From contig CAZIOB010000045.1 in assembly GCA_964540755.1 (NCBI GenBank), forward strand, positions 62,001 to 126,000: a stretch of DNA of 64,000 nt, written 5' to 3'. The translations under genes were made by a program, and so were the position numbers. Shown in pieces: positions 26,466 to 36,279 of this stretch. Source of the stretch: JAAYJR01 sp964540755 (lineage in GTDB: Bacteria; Bacteroidota; Bacteroidia; Bacteroidales; Prolixibacteraceae). Position 1 is the stretch's first letter. Each line of letters opens with the position of its first letter. A model generated the notes under the pieces. It did no database searches. It was not told where the DNA came from and saw only the letters and a list, made by a program, of their open reading frames with translations.

Positions 26466-27797
26466 ATGAAGCTCTGGGAAAAAGGTATTAACGTAAACGA
26501 AGCCATTGAAAAATTTACGGTGGGAAAAGACAGGGAGCTGGATCTTTTTCTTGCTCCTTATGATATTCTGGGCTCGATTGCACATGTGATTATGCTTGAG
26601 TCAGCGGGACTGCTAAAGCAGGATGAGTTGCCGCCATTGGTCAGCGAGCTTAAAAGATTATATAAAATTGCTGAGTCGGGTGATTTTGATATCGATGAAG
26701 GAGTAGAGGATATTCATTCCCAGGTTGAATTCCTCCTGACAAAAGAATTGGGCGACCTTGGCAGGAAAATTCATAGCGGGCGATCCCGGAATGATCAGGT
26801 TCTTCTTGATCTTAAACTTTTTATACGTGATGCCATCAGGGGGATCGTATTAAATGCTTCAAAACTGGCTGACATATTACTTTTCAAAAGCGAACAATAT
26901 AAGGATGTTCTCATGCCGGGATATACTCATCTCCAGATAGCTATGCCATCATCCTTTGGTTTGTGGTTCGGAGCTTATGCCGAGAGCCTGACTGATGATC
27001 TGGAACTACTGCTTGCTGCTTATAATATTGTTAATCAGAATCCCCTTGGTTCAGCTGCCGGATACGGATCATCTTTCCCCTTAAACCGGCAGATGACTAC
27101 AGAACTGCTGGGGTTTAAAAATATGAATTATAATGTTGTATATGCACAGATGGGCCGGGGAAAAATAGAAAAAATAGTATCCTTTGCACTGGCAAATATA
27201 GCTGCCACTTTGTCCAGACTGGCATATGATGTGTGTCTCTTTGTAAATCAGAATTTTGATTTCATAAGCCTGCCGGATGAATTCACGACCGGTTCCAGCA
27301 TAATGCCTCATAAAAAGAATCCTGATGTAACAGAGCTTGTCAGGGCTAAATGCAATAAAATACAGGGAGTGCCAAATCAGATATCACTGATCACTAACAA
27401 TTTGCCATCAGGTTATTTTCGTGATCTTCAGATTTTAAAAGAAATATTTCTGCCTCTGTTTGATGAAATGAACGATTGCCTTATGATAGTATGCCTGCTT
27501 TTTGAAAATATTGAAATTAACCGGCAAATCCTTGATGATAAAAAATATGAATATTTATTTTCCGTCGAGGAAGTAAATAAACTGGTATTGCGGGGAATAC
27601 CTTTCAGAGATGCATATAAGCAGGTTGCTGAAAAAATAAAAAACGGCATGTTTAAGCCTGATAAAAATATTGTACATACTCATGAAGGAAGCATTGGCAA
27701 TCTTTGTAATGAAAAAATTGCAGAAAGGAAGGGACTGATAGTACGGAATTTTCATTTTGAGAAAATTGAAAAAGCTATTAGTGCATTGTTGGTATAG
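26466..27797 (+). CDS. argH: Argininosuccinate lyase
   Basis: Splits argininosuccinate into arginine and fumarate, the last step of arginine synthesis. The fumarase/ASL superfamily signature GSSIMPHKKNPD is at residues 276-287 and includes the catalytic serine loop. HSGRSRNDQV and PGYTHLQIAMPSSFG are substrate-binding segments. The 443-residue length is at the short end of normal. It is not part of the main arginine operon: 6.7 kb and three GT-C genes separate it. A possible attenuator leader precedes it. Confidence 0.95.
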   Translation: MKLWEKGINVNEAIEKFTVGKDRELDLFLAPYDILGSIAHVIMLESAGLLKQDELPPLVSELKRLYKIAESGDFDIDEGVEDIHSQVEFLLTKELGDLGRKIHSGRSRNDQVLLDLKLFIRDAIRGIVLNASKLADILLFKSEQYKDVLMPGYTHLQIAMPSSFGLWFGAYAESLTDDLELLLAAYNIVNQNPLGSAAGYGSSFPLNRQMTTELLGFKNMNYNVVYAQMGRGKIEKIVSFALANIAATLSRLAYDVCLFVNQNFDFISLPDEFTTGSSIMPHKKNPDVTELVRAKCNKIQGVPNQISLITNNLPSGYFRDLQILKEIFLPLFDEMNDCLMIVCLLFENIEINRQILDDKKYEYLFSVEEVNKLVLRGIPFRDAYKQVAEKIKNGMFKPDKNIVHTHEGSIGNLCNEKIAERKGLIVRNFHFEKIEKAISALLV

Positions 27798-27913
27798 ATT
27801 ACCAGATATATGACTGTTCTTTGATATGTTGCTGAAATTCGATATTTAAGTGATCATAAAAGGTTAAATATTCGTTATTAGTAATAAATGTGATAATTAA
27901 AAATGCCACATTT

Positions 27914-27934
27914 ATATTCAAATGAATATTTTTG
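27914..27934 (+). promoter_or_regulatory. Inverted repeat overlapping a gltB -7 element
   Basis: A perfect 7-bp inverted repeat with a 2-nt centre (ATATTCA-AA-TGAATAT, 27914-27929) overlaps an exact -7 match TATTTTTG at 27927-27934. A protein bound to the palindrome would block RNA polymerase. No clear TTG -33 element was found. The half-sites are the ARG-box ones in reverse order, so this is probably not an ArgR site. Confidence 0.4.
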
Positions 27935-28044
27935 TTTTCAAATTGTTGTAAAAAGTTCTATTTTGCTGACAAATTAACATTTTTTAGTTGAAAATGTTGT
28001 TAATGGGTTATTAAGGATATTTTATTATTAAAAAATACAAAGAG

Positions 28045-31000
28045 ATGAGTTATCCGGGGAGTTTTGGATTGTATAATTCTGATAATGAACATGATAGTTG
28101 TGGAATCGGATTTGTTGCACATATTAAGGGGATGGCTTCCCATAATATTATAAAAAGAGGACTTGAAGTTCTCAAAAATATGAACCACAGGGGGGCAACC
28201 AGTGCTGATAATTCTACAGGCGACGGAGCAGGTATCCTGATGCAGATACCTCATGAATTTATCACTGAGGAATTGAAAATTGATGTGGGAGTGCCTGGCA
28301 GATATGGTACAGGACTGATATTCCTGCCAAAGGATAAAGATGAAGCGGATCTGTGTCTGGAGGTTTTGTCGAAGCATATTAAAGCTGAGGGACTGAATCT
28401 TATTGGTTACCGGGATGTGCCGGTTGACAGTTCTGTGCCGGGAGAAATAGCTAAAACAACTGAACCGGCGATAAAGCAGGTCTTTGTACAGGCATCACTG
28501 GAAAGGGACGAGCTTGAACGTAAGCTTTATATTATTCGTAAACTGGCAGAAAAAGAGATAAGGGATTCAAATTTAAAGTATAAGTCCGGTTTTTACCAGC
28601 CAAGTTTTTCAGCTAAGGTTATTGTTTATAAAGGTATGCTGACACCGGACCAATTACATGATTACTTTCCCGATTTCAGGAATAAAAAGTTTAAAAGCGC
28701 AATAGCTTTGGTGCATTCGCGGTTCAGTACAAACACTTTTCCCACATGGGATCTGGCCCAGCCATTCCGGATAGTGGCTCATAACGGGGAAATAAATACA
28801 ATTAAGGGTAACCGTTTGTGGATGCATGCGCGTGAGGCTTTGATGAAATCTGAGATCTTCGGTAAAGATCTTGAAAAAATCCTGCCTGTTATAGAACCGG
28901 GAAAATCTGATTCTGCTTCCTTTGATAATGTCCTCGAGTTTTTGCACATGACAGGAAGGACATTGCCACATGCTTTATGTATGATGATTCCGGAATCTTT
29001 TAATGAAAAGAATCCTATTCCCGACAGTATAAAGGCTTTCTATGAATATCATTCCACGATAATGGAACCGTGGGACGGTCCTGCATCGATAATTTTTTCG
29101 GACGGGAGGTATATCGGTGGAACACTCGACCGTAACGGACTCAGGCCTTCAAGGTATGTGATAACTAAAGATGACCTTATTGTAATGGGCTCCGAGGTGG
29201 GAGTGCAGACATTTCCAGGAGAGGAGATCAGAGCTAAGGGAAGGCTCCGGCCGGGGAAAATATTACTGGTGGATACCCAGCTGGGAATAATAATTCCGGA
29301 TGAAGAGGTGAAAGACCAACTGAGCCACAGAAATCCATATCCTATGTGGCTTAAGGAAAACCGCCTGATGATGGATGATATAAAGGTTAAAAAGCGGGTA
29401 CCTTCAAATATTGATAATTTTGGCACTTATTCAAAGGCTTTTGGTTATTCTAAGGAGGATATGTATGATATTATAAAGCCTATGAGTGAAAATGGTGTTG
29501 AACCGACAAGTTCCATGGGAAATGATGTCCCGCTGGCTGTATTTTCAGAAAAACCTGTTCGTTTCTTTGAATACTTCCGTCAGATGTTCGCACAGGTTAC
29601 TAATCCCGCAATAGATCCGATACGCGAGGGACTCGTGATGGCCCTGGCTAACTATGTCGGTTCACTGGATTCCAATATTCTGATAGAATCTCCCGAGCAT
29701 TGTAAACTGATAAAATTCAGTGTGCCTGTACTGACAAACACTGATCTTGGCAAGATAAAAGATCTGAAGGATGAGATGTTCTCCCATCAGGTGATCAGGA
29801 TGGTATTTTCTGTCAGGGAAGGCAGGAAGGGCTTTGAGGCAGCTTTGGAAAGAATGCTTGGCGAAGCTGAAAGGGCGGTAGATGATGAAAAGAATTATAT
29901 AATACTAAGTGACCGGGATATCAGCAGGGACCAGGCAGCCATGCCTTCACTCCTTGCGGTATCGGCTGTCCATCACCACCTTATACGAAAGCAGAAAAGA
30001 ATGAAGGTGGGATTGATAGTTGAAACAGGAGAGGTGCGAGAAGTGAATCATTTCGCATTGCTGTTGGGTTATGGCGCCAGTATTATCAATCCTTATCTGG
30101 CTTTTGCAGCTATTGATCATATGGTGCGTGAAGGTAAAATAGGGCTTGACTATAATGAGGCGAGGAGGAATTATATTAAAGCAGTTGAAAAAGGATTGCT
30201 CAAGGTGCTTTCCAAAATGGGTATTTCTACGCTTCGCAGCTATCGCGGAGCGCAGATTTTTGAATCTGTGGGTGTCAGCAAAGAACTGATCGATAAATAT
30301 TTCGCGGGCACGGCCTCAAAAATCGGAGGTGTCGGTATGGAGGAGATATGCAGGGAGGCCACTATTTTTCATAACAATGCTTTTAAGGACGTAGATAATT
30401 CGAAACAGATATTATTTGAGAGCCGCGGCAATTATGCATGGAGAAAATACGGGGACCATCATGCATGGAATCCTGAATCGATCGGATTGCTGCAGTGGGC
30501 TACACGGTCAAATGATTACAAAAAGTTCAAAGAATTCAGCGCACTGGTTGATGAACAAAACAGGAAGCCTGCTTTTATGCGGAGCTGTTTTAAATTCAGA
30601 AGAAAAAATCCTGTTCCTGTCAGTGAGGTGGAACCTGAAGAGGAGATAATGAAACGTTTTGTCACCGGCGCCATGTCGTACGGATCAATAAGCAAAGAGG
30701 CGCACGAGGCCCTTGCGGTTGCCATGAACACAATCGGCGGCCGCAGTAATACAGGTGAGGGCGGAGAGGACGAGTCCCGTTTCGGCACTATAAAAAATAG
30801 TAAAATAAAGCAGGTGGCATCGGGCCGTTTCGGAGTTACCACCCATTACCTGGTAAATGCTGAAGAACTGCAGATAAAAATAGCGCAGGGGGCCAAGCCG
30901 GGGGAAGGGGGACAGTTGCCGGGATATAAAGTAAATGAGATTATTGCGAAAACAAGGAACTCTACTCCGGGCATTACCCTTATCTCGCCGCCTCCCCATC

Positions 31001-32562
31001 ATGATATTTATTCAATTGAAGATCTGGCACAATTGATATTTGATTTAAAGACTGTCAATCCGGGGGCTAAAGTATCAGTTAAGCTTGTTGCTGAGGACGG
31101 TGTAGGAACAATCGCAGCGGGTGTGGCAAAAGCATATTCGGATATTATAGTAATCGCCGGTTGCGAGGGCGGAACAGGCGCCAGTCCTGCCAGTTCAATA
31201 AAACATGCGGGATTGCCTGTTGAACTGGGTATCTCAGAAACACAGCAGACATTGGTAATGAATAACCTGAGGGGACGGGTAAAGCTGCAGGTTGATGGAC
31301 AGTTAAAAACGGGCCGCGATATAATTACCCTTGCATGTCTCGGTGCTGAAGAGTTTGGTTTTTCTACGGCTGCGCTTATCGTGCTTGGGTGCGTCATGAT
31401 GAGAAAATGTCATGTCAATACTTGTCCTGCCGGCATAGCTACACAGGATGAGAAACTGAGAAAGAGGTTCCTGGGAAAACCGGAATATGTGATCAACTAT
31501 TTCAGGTTTGTGGCCCGCGAGATAAGAGAGTATCTTGCGGAAATGGGATACAGGAAATTTGAGGATATTGTGGGTCGTACTGATCTTCTTGAAGTTGACA
31601 GGCAAGTAGTTAACTGGAAGATGAAAAAAATTGATTTTTCAGCTTTGCTTGCTGTGCAGGAGAGAGGGGACAATATGCCTGTTCGTAATACTCATCCTAA
31701 TACTTTGCCTAATAAGGGACATATTGACTTTGATCTTATCAGGGATGCAGGCAAGGCAATACGCAGTGCACAAAAAGTGTGGATATCACATGATATTGCG
31801 AATGTCGATAGGGCTGCAGGGGCAATGTTGTCGGGGGAGATATCCAAATGTTACGGTAAAGCAGGTCTGCCGGATGATACTATTAATTGCCTGTTTCATG
31901 GGACAGCAGGACAGAGCTTCGGGGCTTTCCTGGCTAAAGGGATAACTTTCAGACTGGAAGGAGATGCCAATGATTATATAGGCAAAGGGCTTTCAGGTGG
32001 TAAAATGATTGTTCTGCCTCCTGTGGAAACCTCTTTTAGTCCTGAAGAAAATATTATCATTGGAAATACCTCTTTTTATGGTGCTACAAGCGGTGAGGCA
32101 TACATCCGTGGAATTGCGGGAGAACGTTTTTGTGTAAGGAATTCAGGAGCAATGGCGGTAGTTGAAGGAACAGGCGACCACTGTTGCGAATATATGACCG
32201 GCGGCCGCGTGGTTGTCCTTGGCGCAACAGGCAGGAACTTTGCTGCCGGTATGAGCGGAGGAGTGGCATATGTGCTCGATGAAAGAGGTAATTTTGATTA
32301 TTTCTGCAACAAGGGCCTTGTTGATCTTTCACCAGTTGAGGATAAGGCTGATATAGAGGAGTTGCAGACACTTATCAATAATCATTTCCTTTATACTCAA
32401 AGTACACTGGCATCCAGGATACTTACAAGCTGGGAAGGATATCTTCCCCGGTTTGTCAAGGTTATACCTTTCGAGTACAAGAAAGTCCTGGAAGAACAAA
32501 AGATAAGAGAGTTACAGAGAAAATTGCAGATGACGGAAGATGATCCTTCGCGTCATGAATAA
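28045..32562 (+). CDS. gltB: Glutamate synthase large (alpha) subunit
   Basis: Makes glutamate from 2-oxoglutarate and glutamine. It is a 1505-residue, four-domain enzyme. The N-terminal Ntn glutaminase has its nucleophile at Cys19 (HDSCGIGF), so an 18-residue propeptide must be removed. After the central domain comes the FMN-binding synthase domain (GEGGEDESRFG, KPGEGGQLPG). The 3Fe-4S cluster is bound by Cys1116, Cys1122 and Cys1127 (CVMMRKCHVNTC). The C-terminal GXGXG beta-helix domain includes TGGRVVVLGATGRNFAAGMSGG-type repeats. gltD follows 27 nt later. Confidence 0.97.
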   Translation: MSYPGSFGLYNSDNEHDSCGIGFVAHIKGMASHNIIKRGLEVLKNMNHRGATSADNSTGDGAGILMQIPHEFITEELKIDVGVPGRYGTGLIFLPKDKDEADLCLEVLSKHIKAEGLNLIGYRDVPVDSSVPGEIAKTTEPAIKQVFVQASLERDELERKLYIIRKLAEKEIRDSNLKYKSGFYQPSFSAKVIVYKGMLTPDQLHDYFPDFRNKKFKSAIALVHSRFSTNTFPTWDLAQPFRIVAHNGEINTIKGNRLWMHAREALMKSEIFGKDLEKILPVIEPGKSDSASFDNVLEFLHMTGRTLPHALCMMIPESFNEKNPIPDSIKAFYEYHSTIMEPWDGPASIIFSDGRYIGGTLDRNGLRPSRYVITKDDLIVMGSEVGVQTFPGEEIRAKGRLRPGKILLVDTQLGIIIPDEEVKDQLSHRNPYPMWLKENRLMMDDIKVKKRVPSNIDNFGTYSKAFGYSKEDMYDIIKPMSENGVEPTSSMGNDVPLAVFSEKPVRFFEYFRQMFAQVTNPAIDPIREGLVMALANYVGSLDSNILIESPEHCKLIKFSVPVLTNTDLGKIKDLKDEMFSHQVIRMVFSVREGRKGFEAALERMLGEAERAVDDEKNYIILSDRDISRDQAAMPSLLAVSAVHHHLIRKQKRMKVGLIVETGEVREVNHFALLLGYGASIINPYLAFAAIDHMVREGKIGLDYNEARRNYIKAVEKGLLKVLSKMGISTLRSYRGAQIFESVGVSKELIDKYFAGTASKIGGVGMEEICREATIFHNNAFKDVDNSKQILFESRGNYAWRKYGDHHAWNPESIGLLQWATRSNDYKKFKEFSALVDEQNRKPAFMRSCFKFRRKNPVPVSEVEPEEEIMKRFVTGAMSYGSISKEAHEALAVAMNTIGGRSNTGEGGEDESRFGTIKNSKIKQVASGRFGVTTHYLVNAEELQIKIAQGAKPGEGGQLPGYKVNEIIAKTRNSTPGITLISPPPHHDIYSIEDLAQLIFDLKTVNPGAKVSVKLVAEDGVGTIAAGVAKAYSDIIVIAGCEGGTGASPASSIKHAGLPVELGISETQQTLVMNNLRGRVKLQVDGQLKTGRDIITLACLGAEEFGFSTAALIVLGCVMMRKCHVNTCPAGIATQDEKLRKRFLGKPEYVINYFRFVAREIREYLAEMGYRKFEDIVGRTDLLEVDRQVVNWKMKKIDFSALLAVQERGDNMPVRNTHPNTLPNKGHIDFDLIRDAGKAIRSAQKVWISHDIANVDRAAGAMLSGEISKCYGKAGLPDDTINCLFHGTAGQSFGAFLAKGITFRLEGDANDYIGKGLSGGKMIVLPPVETSFSPEENIIIGNTSFYGATSGEAYIRGIAGERFCVRNSGAMAVVEGTGDHCCEYMTGGRVVVLGATGRNFAAGMSGGVAYVLDERGNFDYFCNKGLVDLSPVEDKADIEELQTLINNHFLYTQSTLASRILTSWEGYLPRFVKVIPFEYKKVLEEQKIRELQRKLQMTEDDPSRHE

Positions 32563-32589
32563 TATTAAGTTAAATTCATTTCAAATGAT

Positions 32590-34041
32590 ATGGGAGATCC
32601 GAGAGGTTTTATAAATATTGTGAGAAAAGAGGCGGGTTATCGTTCTGTTACAGAAAGGATATTTGATTACGGGGAGGTGGAGCAGACACTTAATGTGAAG
32701 GATCGGAGATTACAGGCATCGAGGTGTATGGACTGCGGAGTGCCGTTTTGTCACTGGGGTTGCCCTGTAGGAAGTAAAATACCTGAATGGCAGGATGCCT
32801 TATACCGTGAGAATATTGAGGAGGCATATAATATTCTGGCTTCGACAAATTGTATGCCCGAGATCACAGGCAGGATTTGTCCTGCCCCGTGTGAGAAATC
32901 ATGTGTTCTTGCAATTCATGATGAATCAGTTACTATACGTGAAAATGAATGCGCCACAGCAGAGCTGTCTTTTCAGGCGGGACTGGTAAAGATTAATCCT
33001 CCCCGGCTCAGGACAGGCAAAAAGGTTGCAATAATTGGTTCCGGCCCGGCAGGACTTTCAGCCGGTCATATGCTGAATCAATACGGACACAGCGTTACGG
33101 TATTTGAAAAGAGTGATGCTGTCGGCGGATTATTACGGTATGGGATTCCTGATTTTAAACTGAATAAGAGGGTAATCGACCGCAGAGTAAAAATATTTGA
33201 GGATGAAGGTATTGAATTCAGGACAAATGTGAATGTCGGAGAAGATGTTGACATTAAAGAATTGTTTAATAAATTTGATGCTATATTGCTTGCAACCGGG
33301 GCGGAACAACCACGCGACCTTAAAATAGAGGGGCGTGACCTGGAGGGAATTCATTTTGCAATGGATTTCTTATCACAGCAAAATAAAATAGTTGCAGGCA
33401 AGTCTGTCGCGGAAAGTGAAAGGATCTCTGCCAAAGGTAAGAAAGTTCTTGTAATAGGAGGGGGAGATACCGGATCCGATTGCGTTGGCACATCTGTCAG
33501 GCAACAGGCAGAGTCAGTGATGCAGATAGAAATTCTTCCAAAGCCTCCTTATAAAAGAAGTGATAATAATCCCTGGCCTTACTGGCCTGATGTTTTGCGG
33601 ACTTCCTCATCACATGAAGAAGGATGTGAACGTAGGTGGGGCCTATCCACAAGAAGATTCATCGGCGAAGAGGGAAAAATCAGACAGGTGGAAGTGGTTG
33701 CCGTGGAGTGGACAAGGGATAATGAGGGACGAATGAGGATGAAGGAGATCGAGGGCAGCAGCGAATTCATTGATACGGATTTTGTGCTGCTTTCACTGGG
33801 ATTTGTCCATCCGTTCCACAGTAAATTCCTTGACGCAATGAAGATTGATTACGATAAACGTGGAAATATTAAAGTTGATGATAAAAAACAGACATCTGTA
33901 AATAAAGTATTTGCAGCAGGAGATGCCGAAAGAGGGCCCAGCCTGGTTGTCCATGCCATACAGGCCGGAAAGGAAGCTGCCCATGGTATAAACCTGTTTT
34001 TGAATGATAAATGGCAGGATGATATACTAAATGCATTTTAA
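32590..34041 (+). CDS. gltD: Glutamate synthase small (beta) subunit
   Basis: Passes electrons from NAD(P)H through FAD and iron-sulfur centres to GltB. The N-terminal 4Fe-4S region has the Cys pattern CMDCGVPFCHWGCPVG and a second set in GRICPAPCEKSC. The FAD-binding Rossmann motif VAIIGSGPAGLSAGHML follows at about 145, and the NADPH-binding VLVIGGGDTGSDCVGTS at about 290. The C-terminus has FAAGDAERGPSLVVHAIQAG. The 483-residue length is normal. It forms an operon with gltB. Confidence 0.97.
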   Translation: MGDPRGFINIVRKEAGYRSVTERIFDYGEVEQTLNVKDRRLQASRCMDCGVPFCHWGCPVGSKIPEWQDALYRENIEEAYNILASTNCMPEITGRICPAPCEKSCVLAIHDESVTIRENECATAELSFQAGLVKINPPRLRTGKKVAIIGSGPAGLSAGHMLNQYGHSVTVFEKSDAVGGLLRYGIPDFKLNKRVIDRRVKIFEDEGIEFRTNVNVGEDVDIKELFNKFDAILLATGAEQPRDLKIEGRDLEGIHFAMDFLSQQNKIVAGKSVAESERISAKGKKVLVIGGGDTGSDCVGTSVRQQAESVMQIEILPKPPYKRSDNNPWPYWPDVLRTSSSHEEGCERRWGLSTRRFIGEEGKIRQVEVVAVEWTRDNEGRMRMKEIEGSSEFIDTDFVLLSLGFVHPFHSKFLDAMKIDYDKRGNIKVDDKKQTSVNKVFAAGDAERGPSLVVHAIQAGKEAAHGINLFLNDKWQDDILNAF

Positions 34042-34147
34042 GACTTTTATTTTGAAAAGGTGAAATATCAGGAGTTTTATCAAAATAACTCTAATGTGGC
34101 ATTTATATATCTGTTTTTTTTTGCTCAAAAATTATATCATATCTGCA

Positions 34148-35086
34148 TTATTTAGTCAATGGAATATTGGCAGGCCTTTTATGTTTCCACCTTCGGTGTG
34201 ACCATAAATAGTATTCCGGTTTCTCCCGGATTATATCTTCCATTTTTCGTATGTAAGCCAGAAGGATCTCCTTTGGCTCTATTTCTGCGGGATTTTCAAC
34301 CAATGGAATAAAATCGGATTCATATCTGCCGCGTCCTGTTTTCCTGACCTGGTGAAAAATTACAGGCTGATTGGTTTTGGATGCTATTTTTTCGGGACCT
34401 GAAAAGAATGGAGCTTCCCGGTTTAAAAAGTTAGTCCAGAATTTTGATGTTGCAGGGGCAGTCTGATCAGCTCCCAGCCACAAGGCCGTGGGTATTCCTT
34501 TGCGGTGAAAGTTCAGTATCATCCTCATTGATTCGTTAACTGCAACACATTTAGCCCCCCATCTTTCCCTTGAATGTATAAGAAATTTTTCGACCGCTTT
34601 ATTTCCACGGACAGGATTATAAAGCATAATTCCAAGGTGATTTGCTTTTTTTTGTACTGAACTGAACCATTCCCAGTTATTATAATGCATTGCAAGAATA
34701 ATAATACTTTTGTTCTGGGAATAATACTTGTCGATAAGATCCATCCCTTTACACGAAAGCCTTTTTTCAAGCTGTCTGTAACTTATTGTGCGGAGTTTAA
34801 CGATCTCCATAATCAGGTCGGCAAGATGCCTGTAAAATTTTTTTGCAATTATTCTGATCTCTTCCTTCGTTTTATCAGGAAATGCATTGCTGATATTTTC
34901 AAAAATAACATTCCGGCGGTACCTGAAAATATACGCCAGCAAGATGTAAAGAAGATCAGAAATAAAGTAGATAAAAGGTAAAGGCATTAAAGATATGAGA
35001 TATAAAAATGAAGTAATTATTTTATTGAAAATTTTTGTTGCAAAATTTTCCGTTTTGTGGTTATCTTGATTTCTTTTATCAGCCAT
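34148..35086 (-). CDS. LpxL/LpxM-family lipid A acyltransferase
   Basis: A 312-residue inner-membrane acyltransferase of the lysophospholipid/lauroyl transferase family, which adds a secondary acyl chain to lipid A. An N-terminal membrane anchor (about 24-55) precedes the family segment YRRNVIFENISNAFPDK. The HX4(D/E) catalytic motif reads HYNNWE in IILAMHYNNWEW. Further features are YNPVRGNKAVEKFL and LGADQTAPAT. It lies next to the carotenoid cluster on the same strand but is separated by 356 nt, so a role in acylating a carotenoid glycoside is only a weak alternative. Confidence 0.85.
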   Translation of the reverse strand: MADKRNQDNHKTENFATKIFNKIITSFLYLISLMPLPFIYFISDLLYILLAYIFRYRRNVIFENISNAFPDKTKEEIRIIAKKFYRHLADLIMEIVKLRTISYRQLEKRLSCKGMDLIDKYYSQNKSIIILAMHYNNWEWFSSVQKKANHLGIMLYNPVRGNKAVEKFLIHSRERWGAKCVAVNESMRMILNFHRKGIPTALWLGADQTAPATSKFWTNFLNREAPFFSGPEKIASKTNQPVIFHQVRKTGRGRYESDFIPLVENPAEIEPKEILLAYIRKMEDIIREKPEYYLWSHRRWKHKRPANIPLTK

Positions 35087-35442
35087 TTAATATATGAGTA
35101 ATCTTTTTCAAAATTAATCTGCCGCAAATCAGGCAATAGGTATGATTTATTCTGCAAGGTGTTAAAAATCTGCAATTTTATGTGTTCCGGAATAACCGGA
35201 CTTATTATTTTATGCAATATTACTGAAAATTAATTTTTCCTTTTTATTTTCAGACTGCAAATATAATACCTAAAAATCCGGAATGAAAATCTATTACAGC
35301 TCTAATTGCACGTTAATATTGGAAATGCTCATTGCAAAGTTTTTCATCTCATTACAATTGCTGATTTTAATGGCATAAATGTAACTCATCATTTAAATTG
35401 GTCAACCTGTGTGAATAATAGTTTAGTGATTTGAATGTCCGG
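35087..35442. other. Intergenic region between the LpxL-type gene and crtB
   Basis: 356 nt, AT-rich. It contains one clear hairpin, TCCGG (35186-35190) with CCGGA (35196-35200) around the loop AATAA. A T-rich stretch follows on the plus side, and As on the other side give Ts in minus-strand RNA. This could be the terminator of the minus-strand carotenoid operon. No convincing gene was seen; a 66-codon minus-strand ORF at 35017-35217 overlaps the start of the acyltransferase and looks spurious. Confidence 0.45.
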
Positions 35443-36279
35443 TCAGATCATTCCCAGTCTGATCCTGAACCATGAATTTATCAGTAATAATAATTTTGAA
35501 AGATTGGATACCCTGTAACGCTTGCTTATTATTTGCTGAGGTGTCGTATTCCTGATTATTTCTAACAGCTTAAGGTAATATCTGTAAGCCAGATAAACTC
35601 CCAGTCTGACATCCCTGTTCAACCTGGAAATCCCTTTTTTTGCCTCTGCAAAATCAGACATGATATCTTTTTCAATGGTTTCTTTTTGTTCAACAGTGAA
35701 ATTTTCAGGCTGAACTCCCGGGAAATAGATTCTTCCATTATCAAGGTAGTCGGCACGGATATCCCTTAAAAAATTAACCTTTTGAAATGCTTCTCCCAGT
35801 TTTCTGGCAGGATATATCAGTTCGCTGAATTCCTTTTCCCTGTTCCTGTAAAATACTTTCAGGCACATCAAACCGACTACTTCGGCTGATCCGTAAATAT
35901 ATTGCTTTATTTCTTCTTGTGAATAACTTTTTTTTGTGAGATCCATTTTCATGCTGTTTAAGAAAGCATCAATATAATGCCTGTCTATGTTATACTCATT
36001 CACGGTTTTCTGAAAACTGTGGAGTATGGGATTTGAGCTGAACCCTTCTTCAATGGCTTCCCATGTGTCTCTTTTAAGTTTCCTTATAATCTTTTTTTGG
36101 TTATTATTATGAAAAGTATCAACTATCTCATCTGCAAATCTCACGAAACCATAAACGGCATAGATTGCCGGCCGGTATTTTTGTTTGAAAAGACGGATAC
36201 CGAAAGAAAAAGATGTGCTGTAGTTCTGAGCTGTTATCCGGCTGCAGTCAATAGCATTTTTATCGTAAAGCTGTATCAT
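35443..36279 (-). CDS. crtB: Phytoene (squalene-type) synthase
   Basis: Joins two geranylgeranyl diphosphates head to head to phytoene, the first committed carotenoid step. The two Asp-rich magnesium-binding motifs are present: DEIVD at 50-54 and DIRAD at 173-177, the latter in VNFLRDIRADYLDNGRIYFP. The 278-residue length (ATG 36279) is normal. A longer frame would need a TTG at 36297. It overlaps the crtI stop by 20 nt, which suggests translational coupling. Squalene synthase homologs share the fold, but the crtI neighbour supports phytoene. Confidence 0.93.
   Translation of the reverse strand: MIQLYDKNAIDCSRITAQNYSTSFSFGIRLFKQKYRPAIYAVYGFVRFADEIVDTFHNNNQKKIIRKLKRDTWEAIEEGFSSNPILHSFQKTVNEYNIDRHYIDAFLNSMKMDLTKKSYSQEEIKQYIYGSAEVVGLMCLKVFYRNREKEFSELIYPARKLGEAFQKVNFLRDIRADYLDNGRIYFPGVQPENFTVEQKETIEKDIMSDFAEAKKGISRLNRDVRLGVYLAYRYYLKLLEIIRNTTPQQIISKRYRVSNLSKLLLLINSWFRIRLGMI

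Noticed and set aside
35017..35217. A 66-codon minus-strand ORF at the head of the LpxL-type gene
   Set aside because: It overlaps the acyltransferase start in another frame and has no recognisable features or start signals.
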